Positions 32,786-41,410 of a stretch of 64,000 bases of DNA are shown in pieces. The first letter of the stretch is position 1, and every line of letters begins with the position of its first letter. This stretch comes from CALLPQ01 sp964392325. Lineage in GTDB: Bacteria > Pseudomonadota > Alphaproteobacteria > Caulobacterales > Parvularculaceae. A program made the translations under genes and the position numbers. The notes beneath the pieces were generated by a model. That model worked only from the letters and a program-made list of their open reading frames with translations, made no database searches and was not told the DNA's origin. Location: contig CAYMPJ010000001.1 of assembly GCA_964392325.1 (NCBI GenBank), forward strand, positions 1 through 64,000, read 5' to 3'.

Positions 32786-33277
32786 ATGGCGAAAAGAGCC
32801 AATTCCGGTGCAAAAGCATCAAAAAAACCAGTTGCGAAAACTAAGTTGACAAAATCAGCCGCAAAAAAACCAACAGCAAAGAAACCAGTAGCGAAAAAAC
32901 CCGTTGCAAAAAAGCCTGTTGCTAAAAAAGTTGTAGCGAAAAAGCCAGTTGCGAAAAAAGTAGTTGCGAAAAAAGTTGTCGCTAAAAAAATTGTAGCGAA
33001 AAAATCTCCAGTTAAAAAGAGCGCTGCTAAAAAACCAGCACCATTACGCAAAGCCACAAAAGCTGATCGCGATTTGGAAAAAGCTTACACACAAAAGCAA
33101 TTTGTTGCCAAATTACGCCGTCTTGCTGACTCTATCGAGAAAGGTAGAAACTTTCAGATTCAGGTCGCTGGCGAGAAAATCCATGTACCAGACGCAGCCA
33201 TTTTCAATATTGAGCATGAGCGCGAAAAAGGTGCAGAAGAGCTTGAGTTCCAGGTTAAATGGAAAAAAGCTGCTTAA
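32786..33277 (+). CDS. Histone-H1-like tail fused to amphi-Trp domain
   Basis: A 163-residue protein in two parts. Residues ~10-90 are a Lys/Ala/Pro/Val-rich repetitive tail of KKPVAKK-type units, the composition of bacterial histone-H1-like DNA-binding proteins. Residues ~100-163 form an amphi-Trp domain: QFVAKLRRLADSIEKG, FQIQVAGEKIHVP and EELEFQVKWKKAA. The basic tail probably binds nucleic acid; the function of the amphi-Trp domain is unknown. GGAG precedes the ATG. A strong terminator follows at 33321. It is on the plus strand, against the flow of the complex I genes around it, and stands alone. Confidence 0.82.
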   Translation: MAKRANSGAKASKKPVAKTKLTKSAAKKPTAKKPVAKKPVAKKPVAKKVVAKKPVAKKVVAKKVVAKKIVAKKSPVKKSAAKKPAPLRKATKADRDLEKAYTQKQFVAKLRRLADSIEKGRNFQIQVAGEKIHVPDAAIFNIEHEREKGAEELEFQVKWKKAA

Positions 33278-33320
33278 TTAAAATATAATTTTGCCTTCGC
33301 TTCGCTAGCGTTGGGTTGAT

Positions 33321-33351
33321 AAGGCTCCCATCCCGGGAGCCTTATTTTTTT
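33321..33351 (+). terminator. Intrinsic terminator
   Basis: AAGGCTCCC and GGGAGCCTT pair around ATCC (33321-33342), followed by ATTTTTTTG. A strong rho-independent terminator 45 bases after the amphi-Trp gene. Confidence 0.9.
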
Positions 33352-33374
33352 GCGTCTACAAATTTATCTATAGT

Positions 33375-33752
33375 TCACGGATAATCAATACGCGGCAGAA
33401 CCGGTGGCCCATAATTTACATTGATGGAGCCATCATTGACCTCGACGAAAGCTCCATAAATCTCGGCAGAGACAAGCTGGATCACAAAAAACGCCGAAAT
33501 AAAGACAATCACCCCCGACAAAGTTGCCGTAAAACGATTGCCAATATGCCCCGCAATCCGGCTGGCAAAAAGCGCCAATGATATCGCCCCGAGATAGCTG
33601 AACATGGTGAGCACGGTATAAAGGGCAATATCCATGCGGCGGAACATATTGCCGTTGGTAAACAGGTTGATAGCAATCGTGGAAATCAGAGCCCAACCAA
33701 AGGCCACCACGAGCAATTTAAAAATCTGACGAAAGACCATCCCAAGAGCCAT
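33375..33752 (-). CDS. Hypothetical three-helix membrane protein
   Basis: A 125-residue protein with three hydrophobic segments: LLVVAFGWALISTIAINLF, TVLTMFSYLGAISLALFA and LSGVIVFISAFFVIQLVSA. The C-terminal tail (VEVNDGSINVNYGPPVLPR) is polar. Not recognised. Lies between the 202-residue protein gene and the histone-like gene, reading leftward with the complex I genes. Confidence 0.65.
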   Translation of the reverse strand: MALGMVFRQIFKLLVVAFGWALISTIAINLFTNGNMFRRMDIALYTVLTMFSYLGAISLALFASRIAGHIGNRFTATLSGVIVFISAFFVIQLVSAEIYGAFVEVNDGSINVNYGPPVLPRIDYP

Positions 33753-33955
33753 TTTTATCCCACATATTTTCTAATTGCCAAGAGTGTATGACAATTACCC
33801 CCTCTCGTCGAGATCAAACCTGACTTGCTAGTCTTTTGATCTGCTGGGCCTATATGGGTCGGGGCTATTGCAAAGCCAGCTCGTGGGGCTCAGGTGAAAT
33901 TTTACTAATCCCACAGCAGAGGCCCAGAACAAGCCAATAGAAAAACTAGCGCACC

Positions 33956-34564
33956 CTAATGCAATCCACGGTTGTTGTTTTTCAAATCAACACTTATGTG
34001 CTGGCTTTTAGAGGTCGGCGCCGCTTTGAGCATGGCCTTATATTCCGTTTCAGAGATAACTTCATTTTCCATGAGCCATTGCAAAGCTTGCGCTCTGATC
34101 TGGGGTTTGCCCGAATAATTGGTATGCTGAAATTGATGCAATAGGGTCGATTTGCGTTTCTCCATGAGCCGGTCAAGAATTTTATCATGTTGCTTGTCAT
34201 GCAAAATAGAGAGCTGGCCGCGGGCTGTTGGCAGTGCTGTAAAACTAAATTGCTTGAAAAAATACAAAGAGGTTAGAACAACCGCGATCAACAGGAGACA
34301 AAGACCGGCATAGGGGATTTGATTATCAAAAACATCCGTGAACGCGCTCGCGCCGCCCAATGCCCAAAATGCAATCGATGCTAACAGGAAAATTTGTTTT
34401 CGCACGCGAATGGTACGCTTATTGGCCGTCAAATTCTGGTAGGCGACAATAAAAGAAATGTCACCGTCCCGGCTAGTGGCTTTGTAACCAAGATGGTCTT
34501 CATGAAACGCAAACCGGGTCTGTGTGCCATTTCTGTCTTGGGATATTGTTGTCGGCGCGCTCAT
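33956..34564 (-). CDS. Hypothetical two-helix membrane protein
   Basis: A 202-residue protein starting ATG at 34564, four bases after the nuoD stop. After an N-terminal soluble part (RFAFHEDHLGYKATSRDG) come two hydrophobic helices (IFLLASIAFWALGGASAF and YAGLCLLLIAVVLTSLYFF) and a cytoplasmic-looking tail with KRKSTLLHQFQHTNYSG and NEVISETEYKAMLKAA. The tail resembles the short-chain helical ends seen in unrelated YcxB/PH-like small proteins, but no family is certain. Close spacing says it is transcribed with nuoD. Confidence 0.6.
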   Translation of the reverse strand: MSAPTTISQDRNGTQTRFAFHEDHLGYKATSRDGDISFIVAYQNLTANKRTIRVRKQIFLLASIAFWALGGASAFTDVFDNQIPYAGLCLLLIAVVLTSLYFFKQFSFTALPTARGQLSILHDKQHDKILDRLMEKRKSTLLHQFQHTNYSGKPQIRAQALQWLMENEVISETEYKAMLKAAPTSKSQHISVDLKNNNRGLH

Positions 34565-34568
34565 GTCC

Positions 34569-35795
34569 TTATCGATCAATCTCACCAAATACGATATCGA
34601 GAGACCCCAAGATAGCGGAAACATCGGCGAGCATATGGCCGCGGTTAATCCAGTCCATTGCCTGTAAGTGGGGAAAGCCCGGTGCACGCACTTTACAGCG
34701 ATAGGGTTTATTGCCGCCCTGGCTCACCAGATAAACCCCAAACTCGCCCTTTGGCGCTTCAACGGCAGCATAAACTTCACCGGGGGGAACTTTTGGTCCC
34801 TCCGTATAAAGTTTAAAATGGTGGATCAATGCCTCCATTGAACCTTTCATATCACCTCGTTTTGGCGGAGCGACTTTGCCATCATCGGTCATGACCGGGC
34901 CGGGAGTTTCGCGTAACAATTTCAGGCATTGCTTCATAAGATCATTGGCGATGAGCATTTCTTCGATGCGACACAAATAACGATCCCAACAATCGCCATT
35001 TTTACCCAGCGGAATATCAAATTCGAGCTCGTCATAAATTTCATAGGGTTGCGATTTACGCAAATCCCACGCAACGCCAGAGCCGCGCAACATCACGCCG
35101 GTAAAGCCCCATTCAAATGCCTGTTCTTTAGTGACAACACCAATATCAACATTGCGCTGTTTGAAAATACGATTATTGGTGATCAGCTCTTCGATCATGG
35201 CAACCGCTGCGGGAAATTCCTCGCACCATTGTTCCATATCATCAATGAGCGCATCGGGTAGATCCTGATGAACGCCGCCAATACGAAAATAGGCTGCATG
35301 CATCCGGCTACCCGAAGCGCGCTCATAAAACACCATCAATTTTTCGCGTTCCTCAAAACCCCACAAAGGCGGGGTAAGCGCCCCCACATCGAGTGCCTGC
35401 GTGGTGACATTGAGCAAATGGGAGAGGATGCGCCCGACTTCGCAAAATAAAGTCCGGATTATTTTAGCCCGCCGTGGCACTTCAATCTCAAGCATCCGCT
35501 CGGCGGCCATGCAAAAGGCATGTTCCTGATTCATCGGAGCCACATAATCAAGACGGTCAAAATAGGGGATCGCTTGAAGATAGGTTTTGTGCTCGATTAA
35601 TTTCTCCGTACCGCGATGAAGCAAACCAATATGGGGGTCAACACGCTCGACAATCTCGCCGTCAAGTTCCAACACCAACCGCAACACGCCGTGGGCCGCG
35701 GGATGCTGGGGGCCGAAATTAATCGTAAAATTGCGATCTGAAGCGTCCTCGGAAGGGCTATTTGTGATCTCTATTGTCTGGGTTCCATCAGCCAT
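34569..35795 (-). CDS. nuoD: NADH-quinone oxidoreductase subunit D
   Basis: Complex I 49-kDa quinone-site subunit. 408 residues. Conserved start of the NuoD domain TINFGPQHPAAHGVLRLVLELDG, with HIGLLHRGTEKLIE, PYFDRLDYVAPMNQEHAF and the C-terminal SLDIVFGEIDR. Start ATG 35795. It follows nuoC, with a GFA-family gene between them, and precedes an unrelated membrane protein gene. Confidence 0.97.
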   Translation of the reverse strand: MADGTQTIEITNSPSEDASDRNFTINFGPQHPAAHGVLRLVLELDGEIVERVDPHIGLLHRGTEKLIEHKTYLQAIPYFDRLDYVAPMNQEHAFCMAAERMLEIEVPRRAKIIRTLFCEVGRILSHLLNVTTQALDVGALTPPLWGFEEREKLMVFYERASGSRMHAAYFRIGGVHQDLPDALIDDMEQWCEEFPAAVAMIEELITNNRIFKQRNVDIGVVTKEQAFEWGFTGVMLRGSGVAWDLRKSQPYEIYDELEFDIPLGKNGDCWDRYLCRIEEMLIANDLMKQCLKLLRETPGPVMTDDGKVAPPKRGDMKGSMEALIHHFKLYTEGPKVPPGEVYAAVEAPKGEFGVYLVSQGGNKPYRCKVRAPGFPHLQAMDWINRGHMLADVSAILGSLDIVFGEIDR

Positions 35796-35798
35796 GAG

Positions 35799-36236
35799 TT
35801 AAGATGCACTTTCTCCGCTTGCAAACACTGCCATTACCTGCTCGCCGGTCATTTTTTGGGTGTCCTGAGCAAAATGATAATAGGTAGGTTTGTCATCGAT
35901 AAATATTTCAAGGGTAAGCTTGGCATCCGATATGTCATCCAAAGCCCCCGCGTGAACAGTATGAAACTGATTAGATTTCAGGCGATAAAAGAGGTTCGAT
36001 CCACAGTTTTTACAAAAAGAACGCTCTGCCCACTCTGAGGACTGATAGGTTGCAAGCGCGCTCTCATCTTCAATTTCTGGTGCTGACGCCAAGGTTATCC
36101 CCATTAACGGGCCACCAATTTGTCGGCGACACATGCCGCAATGACATGCATCAACATGCACCCCATCTGGATGCTTGTTGATTTTAACCGTAAATTTTAC
36201 GGCGCCGCACAGGCAATGTCCCGATCTGATATCCAT
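35799..36236 (-). CDS. GFA-family (glutathione-dependent formaldehyde-activating-like) protein
   Basis: A 145-residue zinc-binding GFA/DUF636 protein. Zinc ligand Cys are seen in HCLCGAVKF, CHCGMCRRQIGGP and RSFCKNCGSNLFYR. These proteins fold like Mss4 and are of mixed or unknown function; most are not true formaldehyde-glutathione enzymes. The ATG at 36236 gives the family start. It is inserted between nuoC (14 bases) and nuoD (3 bases), so it must be cotranscribed with the complex I genes, which is unusual. Confidence 0.88.
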   Translation of the reverse strand: MDIRSGHCLCGAVKFTVKINKHPDGVHVDACHCGMCRRQIGGPLMGITLASAPEIEDESALATYQSSEWAERSFCKNCGSNLFYRLKSNQFHTVHAGALDDISDAKLTLEIFIDDKPTYYHFAQDTQKMTGEQVMAVFASGESAS

Positions 36237-36250
36237 AAAATCCAACCCGC

Positions 36251-36859
36251 CTATTCCGTTCCCTTCTCGTCTCCGGGAAGCACATATTGCGCCCCTTCCC
36301 AAGGGGAGAGATAGTCAAAATTACGATATTCCTGAACCAGTTTCACCGGCTCATAAACAACGCGTTTTTGTTCATCATCGTAGCGCACTTCGACTTCTCC
36401 GGTTAGCGGGAAATCCTTGCGCAACGGGTAACCCTCAAAATTATAATCCGTCAAAATACGGCGTAAATCAGGGTGATCGGAAAAAACAATGCCATACATG
36501 TCAAACGCCTCGCGCTCGAACCAGTTGGCACATGGAAAAACCGGGATTACCGAGGCCACGGCTTGATCTTCACCGACCGCACATTTAACGCGAATCCGGC
36601 AATTATTGTGAAGGCTCAGCAGATGATAAACGAGGTCAAAGCGCGGCGCGCGGGCGGGATAATCAACCCCGCACAGATCAATCAACTGGATGAACTTGCA
36701 AAGATTGTCAGTGCGTAAAAACCGCAAGACATCGACAATGCGATCAGCGCGCACGGTAAGAGTGAGCTCACCAAAGCTAATAGTATGACTATGAACATCT
36801 GCCTCAATGGTTGTGACGATATGTTCCGCAAGCTCTTTTAGGTCTTCATCTTGTTGCAT
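36251..36859 (-). CDS. nuoC: NADH-quinone oxidoreductase subunit C
   Basis: Complex I 30-kDa subunit, 202 residues. The signature FEREAFDMYGIVFSDHPDLR and RILTDYNFEGYPLRKDFPLTG are clear, with the C-terminal YEPVKLVQEYRNFDYLSPWEG. Lies 71 bases after nuoB. Confidence 0.96.
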   Translation of the reverse strand: MQQDEDLKELAEHIVTTIEADVHSHTISFGELTLTVRADRIVDVLRFLRTDNLCKFIQLIDLCGVDYPARAPRFDLVYHLLSLHNNCRIRVKCAVGEDQAVASVIPVFPCANWFEREAFDMYGIVFSDHPDLRRILTDYNFEGYPLRKDFPLTGEVEVRYDDEQKRVVYEPVKLVQEYRNFDYLSPWEGAQYVLPGDEKGTE

Positions 36860-36930
36860 TGTTCAAATCCATCGGGACAAGAGGTCTTTTGGCTGGAAAT
36901 CCATCTAGCCAGCATATCAACTGCGATATG

Positions 36931-37542
36931 CTAGCGAATGATCGAGCCTTCACGCCTGATCTTTTTTTGTAGCTGTAAGATACCATAAACCAGCGCTTCG
37001 GCGGTTGGAGGGCATCCTGGCACATAAATGTCGACCGGCACAATCCGGTCACAGCCACGCACCACAGCATATGAGTAATGATAATAGCCACCACCATTAG
37101 CGCAAGAGCCCATGGAAATCACATAGCGTGGATTGGGCATTTGATCATATACCTTACGCAGGGCCGGGGCCATTTTATTGGTCAGGGTGCCGGCGACAAT
37201 CATCACATCCGACTGACGCGGGGAAGCACGCGGCGCAACCCCGAAACGTTCCAGATCATAGCGCGGCATCGAAGCTTGCATCATTTCAACGGCGCAACAG
37301 GCCAGACCAAAAGTCATCCACCAGAGCGAGCCGGTGCGGGCCCAGTTGATCAGCGCATCAGCAGGGGCTGTCATAAAGCCGCGATCTGCTAATTGATCAG
37401 AGAGTGCATTATAAAACGGGTCTTTATCAGTGGGGTCATAGCCCGGCGTACCCGCTCTTGCCCCCGTACCATAAGGTATTGCATCGGGATGGAGCGGATT
37501 TGGGGTTTCCAGATTTTGGGGCGCTTTATCGTCTATCGCCAT
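36931..37542 (-). CDS. nuoB: NADH-quinone oxidoreductase subunit B
   Basis: Complex I subunit carrying the N2 [4Fe-4S] cluster. About 203 residues. Cluster Cys are in FGLACCAVEMMQ, SMGSCANGGG and YVPGCPPTAEAL. The N-terminal ~50 residues are a variable extension. I chose the ATG at 37542, which has GGGAG upstream and overlaps the nuoA stop by ten bases; an ATG at 37563 would add seven residues. Confidence 0.96.
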   Translation of the reverse strand: MAIDDKAPQNLETPNPLHPDAIPYGTGARAGTPGYDPTDKDPFYNALSDQLADRGFMTAPADALINWARTGSLWWMTFGLACCAVEMMQASMPRYDLERFGVAPRASPRQSDVMIVAGTLTNKMAPALRKVYDQMPNPRYVISMGSCANGGGYYHYSYAVVRGCDRIVPVDIYVPGCPPTAEALVYGILQLQKKIRREGSIIR

Positions 37543-37928
37543 TCCAGAGCTCCCTTTTTCCATTCATAGATATAGCCAACCGCAAATACGAGCAGAAACA
37601 CAAACATCGAAAAGAAAGAGAAAATGCGAAATGTCGGGTCAGTACCAAGTTCAGGGTTGAACAGGGTCACAGCCCAGGGGAAAAGGAAGGAAACATCCAG
37701 ATCAACAATGATGAACAGGATCGCCACAATATAGAATTGCACATCAAATTTCATGCGCGCATCATCAAAGGCATTAAACCCGCATTCATAGGTGGAGTTT
37801 TTCTCGACATCTGGCTCCGCTGGCGCAATGAGCGCCGGAACCACAAGAAAACCGATCCCCAAAACGAGGGCTATCCCCAAAAATATCAATATGGGCAAAT
37901 AATCGAGTAGAAATTCAGATGTTGCCAT
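37533..37928 (-). CDS. nuoA: NADH-quinone oxidoreductase subunit A
   Basis: Complex I membrane subunit, 131 residues with three helices: LPILIFLGIALVLGIGF, FYIVAILFIIVDLDVSFLFP (with the conserved Asp/Glu region) and MFVFLLVFAVGYIYEWKKG. ECGFNAFDDARMKFDVQFY is the conserved loop. The ATG at 37928 matches the family and follows GGAGA. It is the first gene of the nuo locus in transcription order. Confidence 0.96.
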   Translation of the reverse strand: MATSEFLLDYLPILIFLGIALVLGIGFLVVPALIAPAEPDVEKNSTYECGFNAFDDARMKFDVQFYIVAILFIIVDLDVSFLFPWAVTLFNPELGTDPTFRIFSFFSMFVFLLVFAVGYIYEWKKGALEWR

Positions 37929-38165
37929 CTTTACAAAATCTCCGCTGACCGTGGGTAATCTATGCCCCAACAGGTAATTGAGTTAAAAATCTTACAGGAA
38001 CCTAGAAACATACGCCCCCAATGGCAATGAAAATCGGTATCCGGGGGCCAATTCAATGGGCGGTAAATTAGCACGCCAGCCTGAGACTTTAAACCTTATG
38101 GAAGATCGCTGAAGGTTTTGGCCCTCCATAGGACCTCTCGAATAAAGGTGATCCTGCCGGAATCA

Positions 38166-38192
38166 AAAAGGGCGGCCAAAGCCGCCCTTTTC
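38166..38192 (-). terminator. Terminator after the 705-residue protein gene
   Basis: AAAAGGGCGGC and GCCGCCCTTTT pair around CAAA at 38166-38192; read leftward the tail is TTTTTGATT. It lies 54 bases beyond the stop at 38246. Confidence 0.85.
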
Positions 38193-38245
38193 TTAAACAA
38201 TCATAAGATCATTTTTCTCTAATATTCCTTAGAGAATGGTGTCGA

Positions 38246-40363
38246 TTAAAGACCACCAAGTATATCTACTATTGCACCAGGGAAGCCTTTAGTTTTCAAA
38301 GGTGTTTTAGGACCAAAGCGGCCATCATCACCAGAGATTGTAAAGAGTGAAACACCGTCATTTGCGTTATCACCGTAAGGTACAAATGTACCGCCAGAGA
38401 AGATCAAACGATCAACGTCCAACTTGTAATTGGCCAAGTCACCCAAGAATGCGTGATCTTCACTAGGAAGGAAATCTTCAGTGAAAGCTGACTCTAGCGG
38501 TCCACCAACACGAGCATTTCCAGGAACAGAGTTCACAAAGAATGTCATGGAGATATCGGACTGGCCGAAAAATCCGCCAAGGCCACCAGTTCCAGCAGCA
38601 ACGATGCTAGAAATCAAAGGAGAACCCATCATGTAGACACCATCTCTACCACGATTGGCTACAGTTTGATCAATTGGTAGAGCAAACTTGTATGTCCCAT
38701 CAAAAGCAGCACCTGGAGTAGTACCATTACCAGAAGAGTTCTTCAGAGTTAGCTCACCTTTAAGAACAGTCAACGGATTACCGTGACCGTCAATTGAAGG
38801 TATATGCGTTATACGGAAGAAGTTTGGTGCGTTACCAACTGCATTCACCCAGTCAAACGGTCCGAAGTTTTGGCCACTACCATCGATTGTACCAATAACA
38901 GAAGCGCCCAAATCTTGAGTACAGAAGAAGAATGCTTGATCGGAAGCTGCAGTCCCACCAACAGTATCTCCATCTGCACCTTTACAAGGTGTTGCAAAGT
39001 TCAAACGGTGTATGGCTGTGATTTGCTGATGAGCAATAACACCGTTACCGTTATCTTCTTTAACTCTCACTGTGCCCTTGTCAGGATCAGGACGTGTAAC
39101 ATAGGCAGTTTTCTTTTTCTGACCAAATGCACTAACTTCAAGAGCGAAGTATAGATTTTCCTCACATTTTACTGAAATAGGGTGATCACCCTCAACTCCA
39201 CAGATTTCTGTGGCCGAAAGTGCTGCGGCGGCGACAGTGTCTAGTGGTACGCTGAAGTTAACCAAACCGGATTCACGTATAGCCTGAACGCTGTCGAAAT
39301 TAGCAAGGCTGAGACCTGCTGTAGCGCCAGGGATTTCAACTGCAGCCGCTGTATCAGAAGCAAAAGCTGAGCCAAGGTCAACTACAACTGGATCTAATCC
39401 GAGAGATACACCGTCTGCATCAACTGGAACGAGGCGCACTGAGTCAATACCAGTCAAATCATCAAATTGGGCTTGAAGTTGATAAGCATTTGGAACAGCC
39501 AGATCGTCAACATCAATACGACGATTTGTGACACCAGTTGCTTTAGGATCGAATAGATTGTTCCAGATAGCAACATGCGTTAGACCAACACGTGCATAGT
39601 CGTCGTGAGGTACTGGCTCATGATCAGCTGTCAAGAAGCCTTTAAAGTCTTCTTCGAAGTCAGCTTTGATAACACCAGCATCGATTTCGCCAGCTTGTGA
39701 AATACCACATTCAGACAATGTGATTGTTTCAGGGCCGTGAAGTACAACACCTTGGAAATCGTTACTCTCAATGGCAACCGTTGCCGTGATTGGAGTACAA
39801 TCGGTTTGCGTAACAGACAAGGAAATACCGACATCAGGATCTGGGTTAGCATTACCAATAACGAAAGTACTAAAGCCTGTGCTAGATGTATCAAATGAAT
39901 TCTCAGTGAGTACAGTGCCTGGGGCTTCAGTTTTACCAGGGCGAATAGTGCCTTGAGAAGAAACCAATGTACCACCAGTAATGTCGACTCTTACCACGAA
40001 ACTCGCTGGTAGTGGTGTCGGGCCTGGGTTCACGTGAGCAGGCTCATTGATCGCAGTTGCGTTCAATTCGAACTTGGCAACACGTGGGTGGTCAACTCCC
40101 ACGAAACGCTCTTGAGCGAAAATCACATTATTCACCAACATCTTCTGCATAATAGGTGGTAGAGGCTCGTGTGTGAACGGATCTTTTTGCGCAATTGGTA
40201 AGAGCCTAAAATCAGGATGTTCGATAGAGTCTGAACCCAGATCCATTTTCGGCGTTTCATCTAGCCCGTTAATGTTTGTGATTTTTAGTTCTAGTTCGCT
40301 GGCATGAGCAGATGCGCCTAAAGCCAAGCCTGACACTGCGGCCAGTAAAGTAAGTTTTTTCAT
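38246..40363 (-). CDS. Large exported protein of unknown family
   Basis: A 705-residue protein with a textbook signal peptide (MKKLTLLAAVSGLALGASAHA, cut before SELELK). I do not recognise the mature sequence. It is acidic, Gly/Thr/Asp rich and beta-like, with NANPDPDVGISLSVTQTDC, DYARVGLTHVAIWNNLFDP and a C-terminal ISGDDGRFGPKTPLKTKGF. It has an even number of Cys that form close pairs (TDC/SEC, ICGVEGDHPISVKC, PCKGADG/FFFC), consistent with disulfides after export. Codons are strongly biased to GGT, CCT and GTT compared with neighbouring genes, which suggests high expression. It is followed by its own terminator and preceded by its own promoter; the T2SS genes start 1 kb upstream. Could be a surface-layer or secreted protein; function unknown. 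Confidence 0.75.
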   Translation of the reverse strand: MKKLTLLAAVSGLALGASAHASELELKITNINGLDETPKMDLGSDSIEHPDFRLLPIAQKDPFTHEPLPPIMQKMLVNNVIFAQERFVGVDHPRVAKFELNATAINEPAHVNPGPTPLPASFVVRVDITGGTLVSSQGTIRPGKTEAPGTVLTENSFDTSSTGFSTFVIGNANPDPDVGISLSVTQTDCTPITATVAIESNDFQGVVLHGPETITLSECGISQAGEIDAGVIKADFEEDFKGFLTADHEPVPHDDYARVGLTHVAIWNNLFDPKATGVTNRRIDVDDLAVPNAYQLQAQFDDLTGIDSVRLVPVDADGVSLGLDPVVVDLGSAFASDTAAAVEIPGATAGLSLANFDSVQAIRESGLVNFSVPLDTVAAAALSATEICGVEGDHPISVKCEENLYFALEVSAFGQKKKTAYVTRPDPDKGTVRVKEDNGNGVIAHQQITAIHRLNFATPCKGADGDTVGGTAASDQAFFFCTQDLGASVIGTIDGSGQNFGPFDWVNAVGNAPNFFRITHIPSIDGHGNPLTVLKGELTLKNSSGNGTTPGAAFDGTYKFALPIDQTVANRGRDGVYMMGSPLISSIVAAGTGGLGGFFGQSDISMTFFVNSVPGNARVGGPLESAFTEDFLPSEDHAFLGDLANYKLDVDRLIFSGGTFVPYGDNANDGVSLFTISGDDGRFGPKTPLKTKGFPGAIVDILGGL

Positions 40364-40406
40364 GGTTTACCCCACATGGTTAAAGTTTACAAAACATGCT
40401 GATGTA

Positions 40407-40441
40407 GTGAGGATTATACTGATGATTAAGATGAAACAAAG
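40407..40441 (-). promoter_or_regulatory. Promoter of the 705-residue protein gene
   Basis: Read leftward: -35 TTTGTT at 40436-40441, 16 bases, perfect -10 TATAAT at 40414-40419, expected start near 40407, 43 bases before the ATG. A small inverted repeat GAAAC-AAA-GTTTC at 40434-40446 overlaps the -35. Confidence 0.6.
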
Positions 40442-40446
40442 TTTCG

Positions 40447-41410
40447 TTATCTCCCCCCCACACATCAGACATTTAATCATTTATTAATTTTAAGTCATAC
40501 TGTCAACATAAAATCAAACATACATCACATTACCGTGTGACATTTATTGAACTGTGGCTCTTTTGCAATAAATAAATCACGACACAGAGCTTTTTACCCG
40601 TAGTGATTGCGTATCCTATTGAAATTCCCCTTTAAATTTATCGAGCTCTAAAAAACCTGATCCAGTTTAAATCTCCTCTAGGTTGTGAATACTTCATTCC
40701 AAACAACCAAAAGGATTAATTTAGCCAGTCGTTTTGGTTTTCGCCCTTGAACAGTGTGAACAGGCTCACCAAAAACTTTATAAGGCTGGAGGCTTTTTGG
40801 CCGGTATCGAATCAATTTTGTTCTTTTATTTTGTATCCCGATCATTGGGCACATCCCCGATCGAGAGCACCTAAGCACATTCAAAAATCTCATAGCCTTT
40901 CAAATAACCCGCTCTTTTGTTTGGTCATAGGTTTCCCTCGGGAAAGCAGTTCTCCCCTTTTTATACTCATGGCAATGATGATCTGGAAATCTGGCACCTG
41001 TCCAATTCGACACGAGTGCAATGAGCGGCACCTTTGAATAAAATTCTAAATTCAGACGCCGGTTTGCACGCGCTGGGTGCGGGGCCCGAGTGGGCCCGGG
41101 TGCATGAAGCGCTCTTTCGTTTTAGAACCGTAAGCAAATTAATTTCACAGCAGGAATATCTGATTAGCTATTCTTGCGATCTCGGTTATGCGGTTTTTGT
41201 TAAGGGCTCTTGGCTCTTGGCTCTTGNNNNNNNNNNNNNNNNNNNNNNNNNNNNNNNNNNNNNNNNNNNNNNNNNNNNNNNNNNNNNNNNNNNNNNNNNN
41301 NNNNNNNNNNNNNNNNNNNNNNNNNNTCTTGCGATCTCGGTTATGCGGTTTTTGTTAAGGGCTCTTGGCTCTTGGCTCTTGCGCGCTTGTCGAGATCGCG
41401 AAAAAACGAT
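40447..41410. other. Intergenic region with assembly gap and no supported gene
   Basis: About 960 bases between the exported-protein promoter and the T2SS operon end. The first part is A/T-rich. No frame has family resemblance or an RBS; short frames at 40678-40893 and 41034-41410 are not convincing. The right end contains the N gap with duplicated flanks and a 9-bp inverted repeat (GCGATCTCG at 41331-41339 with CGAGATCGC at 41391-41399) around a ggctctt triplication. Confidence 0.6.
41172..41381. repeat. 55-bp identical flanks around a 100-N gap
   Basis: Bases 41172-41226 before the gap and 41327-41381 after the gap are identical over 55 bases, ending in a ggctctt-type tandem repeat. The N run at 41227-41326 is exactly 100 bases. 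This is most likely one locus whose contig ends overlap by a k-mer length, and not a real direct repeat. Confidence 0.85.

Noticed and set aside
40678..40893. A small gene on the minus strand in the gap between the exported protein and the T2SS genes
   Set aside because: The 71-residue translation has no recognised motif, weak RBS and poor composition.
41172..41381. A true 55-bp direct repeat, such as an attachment site
   Set aside because: The copies abut a 100-N placeholder exactly and have k-mer length, so an assembly overlap is the better explanation.
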